A stretch of DNA of 64,000 nucleotides from UBA6522 sp965262365 (lineage in GTDB: Bacteria; Pseudomonadota; Gammaproteobacteria; Steroidobacterales; Rariloculaceae): the NCBI GenBank assembly GCA_965262365.1, contig OZ253541.1, positions 4,526,001 to 4,590,000 on the forward strand. Reading direction: 5' to 3'. The notes beneath the pieces are model-generated. The model searched no databases. It saw only the letters and a program-made list of their open reading frames with translations, and was not told the origin of the DNA. Position numbers and translations under genes: made by a program. Below are positions 34,627 through 43,343 of this stretch, in pieces (position 1 is the stretch's first letter; each line of letters opens with the position of its first letter).

Positions 34627-36168
34627 ATGGCATTGAAAGCGTCGGAAATCAGCGAACTGATCAAGCAGCGCATCGAAGACTTCGATGCGAAGGCCGAGGC
34701 GCGGGATGTGGGCACGGTGATCGCGCTCACCGACGGCATTGTCCGCATCCACGGTCTTGCCGATGTTCAGTACGGGGAGATGATCGAGTTCCCGGGAGAC
34801 AGTTTCGGCCTCGCGCTCAACCTGGAGCAGGACTCGGTCGGCGCGGTAGTACTGGGTGAGTACAAGCACATTCGCGAGGGCGATACGGTTCGCACCACCG
34901 GCCGGATTCTCGAGGTGCCCGTGGGCGAATCGCTGCTCGGGAGGGTGGTGAACTCGCTGGGCATTCCCATCGACGGCAAGGGGCCCATCGATGCGTCGGA
35001 ATCGTCCCCCATCGAAAAGGTCGCCCCGGGCGTCATCGACCGGCAGTCCGTGTCAAGCCCGGTACAGACGGGGCTTAAATCCATCGACTCCATGGTGCCC
35101 ATCGGCCGGGGTCAGCGGGAACTGATCATCGGCGACCGCCAGACCGGCAAGAGCGCGGTGGCCATCGACACGATCATCAATCAGCGCGGCGGCGACATCA
35201 CCTGCATCTACGTCGCCATCGGCCAGAAGAACTCCACGGTCTCCAACGTGGTCAATCGACTGGAGCAGGAAGGCGCCATGGAACACACCATCGTGGTGTC
35301 GGCCTCGGCTGCCGAATCGGCCGCCATGCAGTACATTGCGCCTTACTCCGGCTGCGCCATGGGCGAGTACTTCAGGGACCGCGGCCAGGATGCGCTGATC
35401 ATTTACGACGACCTGACCAAGCAGGCCTGGGCGTATCGTCAGGTCTCGCTGCTGTTGCGCCGCCCGCCCGGCCGCGAAGCCTATCCGGGCGATGTGTTCT
35501 ACCTGCATTCCCGCCTCCTGGAGCGCGCCGCGAGGGTCAACGCGGGGTACGTGGAAGAATTCACCAACGGCGAGGTCAAGGGCAGGACAGGCTCGCTGAC
35601 GGCGTTGCCGATCATCGAGACCCAGGCGGGCGACGTCTCGGCGTTCGTGCCGACCAACGTGATTTCGATCACCGATGGGCAGATCTTCCTGGAGACGGAC
35701 CTCTTCAACGCGGGCATCCGCCCGGCCATCAATGCGGGCCTGTCCGTGTCGCGAGTGGGCGGCGCGGCCCAGACCGCGATCATCAAGAAGCTGGGCGGCG
35801 GCATTCGGCTGTCGCTGGCCCAATACCGGGAGCTGGCGGCGTTCTCGCAATTCGCCTCCGATCTCGATGAAACCACCCGGCGGCAACTGGAACGCGGCCA
35901 GCGGGTCACGGAGCTGATGAAGCAAGCTCAATATTCGCCGTTGTCGGTGGCCGGAATGGCGATTTCCCTCTATGCCGTCAACGAGGGCTACCTGGATGAC
36001 GTCGAGGTCGAGAACGTGGTGCCGTTCGAGGCGGCGCTGCACGCCCATGCGCGCGCCAACGCCGAGGAGTTGATGGCCACCATCAATCGCACGGGCGCGT
36101 ACGACGAGGAGGTCCAGGCCGGCCTGAAGACGCTGCTCGACGAATTCAAGGCGTCGGGCGCCTACTGA
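34627..36168 (+). CDS. atpA: F0F1 ATP synthase subunit alpha
   Basis: 513 residues (E. coli 513). ATG 34627 has GAGAGGAAA upstream and gives the MALKASEISELIKQRI start. P-loop GDRQTGKSA, with the noncatalytic nucleotide site, and the arginine-finger region SVSRVGGAAQT are intact. Confidence 0.98.
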   Translation: MALKASEISELIKQRIEDFDAKAEARDVGTVIALTDGIVRIHGLADVQYGEMIEFPGDSFGLALNLEQDSVGAVVLGEYKHIREGDTVRTTGRILEVPVGESLLGRVVNSLGIPIDGKGPIDASESSPIEKVAPGVIDRQSVSSPVQTGLKSIDSMVPIGRGQRELIIGDRQTGKSAVAIDTIINQRGGDITCIYVAIGQKNSTVSNVVNRLEQEGAMEHTIVVSASAAESAAMQYIAPYSGCAMGEYFRDRGQDALIIYDDLTKQAWAYRQVSLLLRRPPGREAYPGDVFYLHSRLLERAARVNAGYVEEFTNGEVKGRTGSLTALPIIETQAGDVSAFVPTNVISITDGQIFLETDLFNAGIRPAINAGLSVSRVGGAAQTAIIKKLGGGIRLSLAQYRELAAFSQFASDLDETTRRQLERGQRVTELMKQAQYSPLSVAGMAISLYAVNEGYLDDVEVENVVPFEAALHAHARANAEELMATINRTGAYDEEVQAGLKTLLDEFKASGAY

Positions 36169-36190
36169 GCGCCGCGCGAGGAATCCGCAG

Positions 36191-37051
36191 ATGGCCGTCG
36201 GCAAGGAAATCCGCACCAAGATCAACAGCGTGAAAAACACGCAGAAGATCACGCGGGCGATGGAGATGGTGGCGGCCTCCAAACTGAGGAAGACCCAGGA
36301 TCGAATGAACGCCGCAAAGCCCTATGCGGAGGGTATTCGCGCCGTGATCGGCCATCTCACCCAGGCCAGCCCCGACTTCCACGATCCTTACCTGGCGGAC
36401 CGCGAGATCAAACGCGTGGGCTATCTGGTGGTCACCTCCGACCGCGGGTTATGCGGCTCGCTGAACGTCAATCTCTACCGCGCCCTGCTGAACGACATCA
36501 GTCGCTGGCGGGATCAGGGCGTGGAAGCGGACCTGTGCGTGCTCGGCGCCAAGGGCCTGGCGTATTTCCGCCGGCTGAACACGAATATCGTTTCGGCGGC
36601 AACGCATCTGGGCGATGCGCCGAAGATGTCGGACCTTATCGGCCCGATCGCCAGCATGACGGACGCCTACAAGTCGGGCTCAATCGATCGGTTGTTCCTG
36701 GTCTACAACGTCTTCGTCAACACCATGAGCCAGAGGCCGACGATCAGCACGTTGTTGCCGGTGGAACCGGTGGATGCCGAGGAGCTGCAGGCTCACTGGG
36801 ATTACATCTACGAGCCGGACGCCGCGGAACTCCTGAGCAACGTGCTCGAACGTTACCTGGAGACGCAGGTGTATCGCGGTGCGGTGGAGAACGTCGCCTG
36901 CGAGATGGCTTCGAAAATGGTGGCGATGAAGGCCGCCACCGACAATGCGGGTAAATTCATCGATCAGCTCCAGTTGGCCTACAACAAGGCCCGCCAGGCA
37001 GCGATCACTCAAGAGATATCGGAGATCGTCGGCGGCGCGGCAGCCGTCTAG
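36191..37051 (+). CDS. atpG: F0F1 ATP synthase subunit gamma
   Basis: 286 residues. The N-terminal helix IRTKINSVKNTQKITRAMEM and the C-terminal helix KARQAAITQEISEIVGGAAA form the coiled-coil rotor shaft. TSDRGLCGSLN marks the central domain. Confidence 0.97.
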   Translation: MAVGKEIRTKINSVKNTQKITRAMEMVAASKLRKTQDRMNAAKPYAEGIRAVIGHLTQASPDFHDPYLADREIKRVGYLVVTSDRGLCGSLNVNLYRALLNDISRWRDQGVEADLCVLGAKGLAYFRRLNTNIVSAATHLGDAPKMSDLIGPIASMTDAYKSGSIDRLFLVYNVFVNTMSQRPTISTLLPVEPVDAEELQAHWDYIYEPDAAELLSNVLERYLETQVYRGAVENVACEMASKMVAMKAATDNAGKFIDQLQLAYNKARQAAITQEISEIVGGAAAV

Positions 37052-37084
37052 CGATTCCGCAAGCAAAGGAAGGTTGGGCATTCC

Positions 37085-38464
<1,380 letters not shown>

Positions 38465-38482
38465 CCTCGGGACGCCGCGATC

Positions 38483-38899
38483 ATGGCTACCATTCGTGTC
38501 GACATCATCAGCGCCGAAGGCGAGATCTTTTCCGGCGAGGCGGAGATGGTGTTTGCGCCCGGCGCGCTTGGCGAGATCGGCATCGCGCCGCGCCACGCAC
38601 CGCTGCTGACCCATCTCAAGCCCGGCGAAGTGCGCGTTCAGCCGCCCGACGGCGAGGAACAGTTCTTCTTTGTTTCAGGTGGGATTCTGGAAGTTCAGCC
38701 GCGGCTGGTGACGGTCCTCGCCGACAGCGCCGCCCGCGCCGAGGATCTCGACGAAGCCGCGGCGCTGGCGGCGCGCGAGCGGGCCCTCGAAGCGCTGGAA
38801 GGCCGCCATGGCGAAATCGACCTGGAACAGGCGCAACGGGAACTCATCGAGGCCGAAGCCCGTTACCGCGCGGCCGAGAAGCTCAAGGGCAAGCGCTAA
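38483..38899 (+). CDS. atpC: F0F1 ATP synthase subunit epsilon
   Basis: 138 residues: N-terminal beta-sandwich (GEIGIAPRHAPLLTHLKPG) and C-terminal helical hairpin that can inhibit F1. It ends the ATP synthase operon. In many gammaproteobacteria glmU and glmS come next; here an accessory island intervenes. Confidence 0.96.
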   Translation: MATIRVDIISAEGEIFSGEAEMVFAPGALGEIGIAPRHAPLLTHLKPGEVRVQPPDGEEQFFFVSGGILEVQPRLVTVLADSAARAEDLDEAAALAARERALEALEGRHGEIDLEQAQRELIEAEARYRAAEKLKGKR

Positions 38900-39320
38900 C
38901 AAACCAGCCAACCGCCAGCGCTCGCTTGAAATGCTTGCAATCAAGGGCCCAATAGTCGGGCCTTTGGAATCGCTGCCTTTTCCGGATTAGAATGGGCGCG
39001 GGGATACTAGTCGCGTACTCCGGTAAGGGCGGCAAATTTGAACCGTTTTGTAAGCGATGATGCGTTCGCATGAGCGCGCCAAGTTCAAGGTACGAAACCA
39101 GTTGCCCATTTGTTTTTGGCCATTCTGCGCGAAAACTTTACTGGTTCTTGAAACAGGTTATGGTAAATGCTTGTTGCATAGAATTTCTTGCTGAGCCAAC
39201 CCTACATCTCGCAACGCAATCCCATGGCTACCGTGAAGCGCAAACAGAGCAACATAGGTCGCCTAGTAGCCTTGAGCGCAGCACTATCATCGGCACAAGC
39301 CAGCGGCTTAGGAGGACGTA
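38900..39320. other. Gene-free junction between the atp operon and the accessory island
   Basis: 421 bases. It holds a likely atp terminator (38943-38965) and, right after it, a possible sigma-70 promoter (TTGGAA 38964-38969, 18-base spacer, TAGAAT 38988-38993) that could serve the island operon with a long leader. Composition drops toward AT from about 39060. An 83-codon frame at 39070-39321 looks non-coding. The ribosome site AGGAGG for the next gene is at 39311. Confidence 0.5.
38943..38967 (+). terminator. Probable terminator of the atp operon
   Basis: AAGGGCCC, 7-base loop and GGGCCTTT form an 8-bp stem with one wobble pair. The trailing T-run is only three bases, so strength is uncertain. 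Confidence 0.5.
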
Positions 39321-39899
39321 GTGAAGATCAATAACAGACGAGATATTTTGCTGCTTTTACTATATAGCCCAGGCAAGAGTACAGAGCCGAATCAGCCAAT
39401 CTCCGGTCGAACTCGCCTAGTGAAGATGCTTTTCCTCTTCAGAGAAGAGGCGCTTAAGGCATTCAAAAAGGGCACAGAAATAAACGCTGAGAATTTCTAC
39501 GATTTCTTTCCTTGGACGTACGGTCCTTTTTCATCTCAGGTTTATGATGATTTGAAGTTTTTTGAGTTGAGAGGGTTTATTGATAGAAGCACCTCAAAGG
39601 GCGATACTCTGCCGGAATCTGCAGCAGAATGGGAGATGTGGTTGAATTCATCTTTGCCAGAAATTATTGATTCTTCTTATTCTGAATATGAAGAAGAAGA
39701 ATTTCGATTGACAGAAAGAGGCGTTAGATTTGTGGAAGACAATCTCTATTGTACATTGTCTCATTCCCAGAGGGTGCTTCTACAGCAATTTAGGTCACGA
39801 ATGGAATCAACACCGCTAAGGGCTATTCTGAGTTACGTGTACGGAAGATATCCAGAGTTGACGGAGAAATCTACTATTCGGAAAAGTGTTCGTGTTTGA
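39321..39899 (+). CDS. Island operon gene 1: winged-helix-like protein of unknown function
   Basis: 192 residues, GTG start with AGGAGG 5 bases upstream. The segment GRTRLVKMLFLFREE followed by FYDFFPWTYGPFSSQVYDDL and a late LTERGVRFVEDN resembles YwgA/DUF4065-like winged-helix proteins, in which such blocks form small DNA- or protein-binding domains; the C-terminal LRAILSYVYGRYPELTEKS also fits that group. I cannot assign a function. It is AT-rich compared with the flanking core genes. Its 3' end overlaps the next gene's start, placing it first in a four-gene overlapping operon with a membrane protein, a nuclease and a TGT-like protein; a regulator or sensor role is possible. Confidence 0.75.
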   Translation: MKINNRRDILLLLLYSPGKSTEPNQPISGRTRLVKMLFLFREEALKAFKKGTEINAENFYDFFPWTYGPFSSQVYDDLKFFELRGFIDRSTSKGDTLPESAAEWEMWLNSSLPEIIDSSYSEYEEEEFRLTERGVRFVEDNLYCTLSHSQRVLLQQFRSRMESTPLRAILSYVYGRYPELTEKSTIRKSVRV

Positions 39900-40369
39900 A
39901 ATTAACTATTTCCTTCCGATCATTGCGATCCTACTTGGAATCTCCGGGCGATATTTTCCATTCGTCGATACACGAAAGGAGTTTCGAGATAGAGTTTTGC
40001 TAAGGAAGGAATCACTACGCGAGAATTTAGCGGAATATCATCGCGGATGTGCTCGAACATATTCGTTCCATCCAAGATACGGACGACGAACTACGAGGTC
40101 AGCCGGATTTAATTAAGAGGTACACGGACGAAGCTTGGCGCACATTTGATGCGTTGACAAGCATTAGTAGGATAGCGTTTTGGTTTCGTTCAGGACATCT
40201 ATTGTTATTTTTTGCCACCATTGTGGCGATGTCTCTGCTCGTTGGTGTGTTGGCGCTTCCAGGGCAGGGGATTCTATGGAGAAGTGCTACTATTGGCACA
40301 ATAGTATTCCAAGTTGGAGCAATATGCCTAATATACTTGTTCTCTAGTCAACTTGAGAAATATGAGTAG
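39892..40369 (+). pseudogene. Island operon gene 2: three-helix membrane protein, apparent one-base frameshift
   Basis: Two overlapping frames fit one protein of about 158 residues. Frame A starts at GTG 39892, overlapping gene 1 by 8 bases, and encodes a membrane helix (FLPIIAILLGISGRYF) and a charged segment to RENLAE. Frame B carries IIADVLEHIRSIQDTDDEL and two more membrane helices (LLLFFATIVAMSLLVGVLAL; TIVFQVGAICLIYLFSS) to the stop at 40369. Ignoring one T at 40036 joins them. No family recognised. Whether this is an assembly error, a real mutation or a recoding site cannot be decided here. The stop codon overlaps the nuclease ATG at 40362. Confidence 0.6.
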
Positions 40370-40467
40370 CATTTGTAAATCAAAAAACCGACTTGAGGGC
40401 CCTCTTGTTGAGGCGGTGATCGATTTTTTGACGACTGAGGGATATAACATTCGAGTGGAAGTACCAA

Positions 40468-40475
40468 CTCTCGGT
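40468..40475. repeat. IS66 target site duplication, left copy
   Basis: CTCTCGGT directly abuts the left terminus of the element and is repeated exactly at 43032-43039. Eight bases is the length IS66-family elements produce. Confidence 0.93.
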
Positions 40476-40504
40476 GTAAGCGGTGCCCCTACACCATCTG
40501 GCTT

Positions 40505-42100
40505 TCAGCGTGAGATTGGCGTAAAGACCCAGGGCAGCAGCTGATCGATCTCGGAGGCCGGATGGCCATTGGCGATGGCTTCGAGCGTCGCCTTGAGATA
40601 GGCATGCGGGTTGACCCCGTTCATTTTCGCCGTTTCGATCAGACTAGCGATGCGGGCCCAGGCCGCCGCACCCTCATCGTGGCCGGCGAACAACGCGTTC
40701 TTGCGGTTCAGCGCCAGCGGGCGGATCGTGTTCTCGACCACGTTGGAATCCATCTCCACGCGGCCGTCGGTGAGGAACACCTGAAGTCCTTCCCAGTGAT
40801 TGCCGATGTAGGCCAGCTTCTCGCCCAGGCGCGACTTCGCCGAGACGCGGGCGCGTTGCCGCTTCAGCCACGCCCCGAACTCCTTGACCCGCGGCGCGGT
40901 GCGCGCCTTGCGAACGGCCAGGCGCACCTCGGCGGGTTCGCCCCGGATCTGCTTCTCGATGGCGTACATCGCCGCGATGCGGCGCAAGCCCTCCGCGGCG
41001 ACCTCCGAGCGGTGGCTGTCGTGGATCTCGCACAGCTTGCGCCTGGCGTGCACCCAACAGTTCGCCCGGGTCACCCCCTTGCCGGGCGCGGCCACCGCGT
41101 TGTAGCCGGCGTAGCCGTCCACCTGCAGGATGCCGGTAAAACCCTCAAGGAAACGCGTGGCATGAACCCCGCCGCGACCGGGCGCATAGAAGAACACCAC
41201 GCCGGGCGGGTCCGGACCGGCCCAGGGGCGCTCGTCGCGGGCCAGCGCCCACAGATACCCCGTCTTGGTCTTGCCCCGCCCCGGGTCCAGCACCGGCGCG
41301 CGCGTCTCATCCATGAACAACTGCCCCGACTGCTTCAGATGCCAGGCCAGCCGATCCACCACCGGAGTCAGATGAAACGACGCCTTGCCCACCCAGCCGG
41401 CGAGCGTGGAGCGGTGCAACTCCACGCCCGAGCGGGCGTAGATCTGCGATTGGCGATACAAAGGTAAGTGATCGCCGTACTTGGCGATCAGCACCTGCGC
41501 CAGCGCCCCCTCGGTCGGCAAGCCGCCGGTGATGAGGTGCGCCGGCGCCGGCGCCTGGATCACGCCGGCCTCGCAGGTGCGGCAGGCGTACTTCGGGCGC
41601 ACCGTGACGATGACCCGAAGCTGCGCCGGCACGATGTCCAGCCGCTCGGTGCGGTCCTCGCCGATGCGGATCATGTCCCCGCACCCGCAGGGACACTGCG
41701 TGCTGTCGGGCTCGATGACCTGTTCGATGCGTTCCAGGCCCCTGGGCAGATGCCCGAGGTTGCGTCGAGGTGCCCGGCGCTTGGCGGAGGACGGGGTTGT
41801 TGAGGTGCCCGGCGCAGCCGCGGCTTCCTCGGCCTCGGCCACCGCGCCTTCCAGATCCTCGAACGCCAGTTGGCGATCGTCCAGCGGGCGCTTCTCGGAC
41901 TTCTTGTCGTAGATCGCCCGGCGCAGTTCGTCGATGAGGTGTTCCAGGCGGCGGTTGGTATCGGTGAGCAAATCCACCCTCGCGCGAAGCTCGTCGTTGG
42001 CCGTTTGCTGCGCCTGAAAGGCGGTTTTCTGGCGTTGGAACAGCGCCCGGTGGGCGGGCGGCAACGCGGTGAGATCGACCGGTTCTGGACGGCTCTGCAT
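40505..42100 (-). CDS. tnpC: IS66 family transposase TnpC
   Basis: 531 residues. N-terminal coiled coil (about 20-70, leucine-zipper-like), a zinc-finger region with CPCGCGDM and CRTCE, then the catalytic domain with acidic residues in LFMDETRAP, VDGYAGYN and NVVENTIRP, consistent with a DDE triad. The frame is full-length, so the element may still be active. Confidence 0.95.
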   Translation of the reverse strand: MQSRPEPVDLTALPPAHRALFQRQKTAFQAQQTANDELRARVDLLTDTNRRLEHLIDELRRAIYDKKSEKRPLDDRQLAFEDLEGAVAEAEEAAAAPGTSTTPSSAKRRAPRRNLGHLPRGLERIEQVIEPDSTQCPCGCGDMIRIGEDRTERLDIVPAQLRVIVTVRPKYACRTCEAGVIQAPAPAHLITGGLPTEGALAQVLIAKYGDHLPLYRQSQIYARSGVELHRSTLAGWVGKASFHLTPVVDRLAWHLKQSGQLFMDETRAPVLDPGRGKTKTGYLWALARDERPWAGPDPPGVVFFYAPGRGGVHATRFLEGFTGILQVDGYAGYNAVAAPGKGVTRANCWVHARRKLCEIHDSHRSEVAAEGLRRIAAMYAIEKQIRGEPAEVRLAVRKARTAPRVKEFGAWLKRQRARVSAKSRLGEKLAYIGNHWEGLQVFLTDGRVEMDSNVVENTIRPLALNRKNALFAGHDEGAAAWARIASLIETAKMNGVNPHAYLKATLEAIANGHPASEIDQLLPWVFTPISR

Positions 42101-42191
42101 GAGTGAATACTACCATATAATCAGGAAGTTATAAACGAAAACCGGCCCGAAAAACGAGCCGGTCATCAGGGTTGAACAACCCCTTGGGCAG

Positions 42192-42545
42192 TCACGCCGC
42201 CACGCGCGGGCGGCGCACGCGCGGGCTCCACGTCCGGCGCCAGTCCAGACCCTCGAACAGCGCCTCGAACTGCGCCCGGGTGAGCCTCATCACCCCGTTG
42301 TGGACCGTCGGCCACGCGAACCGGCCCTGCTCCAACCGCTTATACGCCAGCACCAGACCGGTGCCGTCCCACCAGAGCACTTTGATCCTGTCGGCTCGCT
42401 TGGCTCGGAAGACATAGGCGACCCCCGAATATGGGTCCAGGCCCAGCTCGTTGTGCACCGCCGCGGCCAATCCGTCATGGCCCTTGCGAAAGTCCACCGG
42501 CTGCGTCGCCACCACGATCCGAGTGCCACCCAACGACACCATCAC
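42192..42545 (-). CDS. tnpB: IS66 accessory protein TnpB
   Basis: 117 residues with the family motifs VDFRKGHDGLAA, VFRAKRADRIKVLWWDGTG and GRFAWP. This is the IS66 Orf2 family, unrelated to the TnpB nucleases of IS200/IS605. Required for transposition, mechanism unclear. Starts on the ATG overlapping the tnpA stop. Confidence 0.95.
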   Translation of the reverse strand: MMVSLGGTRIVVATQPVDFRKGHDGLAAAVHNELGLDPYSGVAYVFRAKRADRIKVLWWDGTGLVLAYKRLEQGRFAWPTVHNGVMRLTRAQFEALFEGLDWRRTWSPRVRRPRVAA

Positions 42546-42952
42546 GACGTGCCCGCCAGCGCCACGGCGATCGCCGCGATCCCGGCCGTGTCGGTGACCC
42601 CGTCCAGGCGAACCGTCACGCCGCGTCCTTCAATCACCACCGAAGCGCGTTCTTCCACCTCAACGTCGGCAAAAGCCCCAGCCGGTTCCGCCTGCACCGA
42701 TGACGGCGCCACCAGCTTGCCCCGGCGCAGAAGACTGCGCCAGGCCGATAACCGGTTGCGCGCGATCCCGTAGCGCCGGGCCACGGCCGTCACCGACTCC
42801 TGGGTAGAAAAACTCTCCCGCGCGATCCGGATCTTCTTCTCCGCGCTCCAGCTTCGCCGCTTCTTTCGCTTCCTCCCAACCGCCGCCGCTCCGTTGGCCG
42901 CAGCCGAACCGCCAACGTCCTTGCCCTTGGCATCCAGATCATCGTTCCGCAT
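42542..42952 (-). CDS. tnpA: IS66 accessory protein TnpA
   Basis: 136 residues. A basic N-terminal stretch (RKRKKRRSWSAEKKIRI) leads into a helix-turn-helix (ESVTAVARRYGIARNRLSAW), probably the terminal-repeat binding domain of IS66 OrfA proteins. Overlaps tnpB by 4 bases. Confidence 0.93.
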   Translation of the reverse strand: MRNDDLDAKGKDVGGSAAANGAAAVGRKRKKRRSWSAEKKIRIARESFSTQESVTAVARRYGIARNRLSAWRSLLRRGKLVAPSSVQAEPAGAFADVEVEERASVVIEGRGVTVRLDGVTDTAGIAAIAVALAGTS

Positions 42953-43031
42953 CGGACTCCTCCCTATTTAAGAGGAGTCATCCAATCTCAATGACTCACC
43001 GAAAGGAAGGTGGGGTCAGCACAGCGCTTAC

Positions 43032-43039
43032 CTCTCGGT
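43032..43039. repeat. IS66 target site duplication, right copy
   Basis: CTCTCGGT, identical to 40468-40475; the nuclease frame resumes at 43040. Confidence 0.93.
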
Positions 43040-43343
43040 CAATGTGCGGATTTGGTCGCTACGCGAGGACGATGGGTGACATTTGTGGAGGTTAAAGTAC
43101 GTGATTGGCGGCGTGCGTTTCGGCAGTGCCACGCTCACACGCTAGTAGCGGATTTCATCTGTATAGCTGTAGGGACAAAAGAAGTATCTGCGTCTTTGCG
43201 GCACGCTGCGTCGGAGCGTGGCATTGGCGTTATTCACATTCCATACAATGGAACTTGTCAATGGATAATTCGGCCTACTCTCAACGAGTCGGTATGGCGA
43301 CCACAACGTCGACAGTTATCTCAAGTATTGCGGGCAATGCAGC

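Larger units (their letters stand above)
40476..43031. mobile_element. Complete IS66-family insertion sequence (2556 bp)
   Basis: Termini are GTAAGCGGTGCCCC on the left and, reading inward from the right, GTAAGCGCTGTGCTGACCCC; they share the GTAAGCG end typical of the family. It encodes tnpA, tnpB and tnpC, all on the minus strand and all intact, and is flanked by a perfect 8-bp duplication. Its high GC contrasts with the AT-leaning genes it interrupts, so it arrived after them and probably recently. Confidence 0.95.

Noticed and set aside
39070..39321. 83-codon frame upstream of the island operon
   Set aside because: No ribosome site, no recognisable pattern, and residue composition looks random; left as non-coding.
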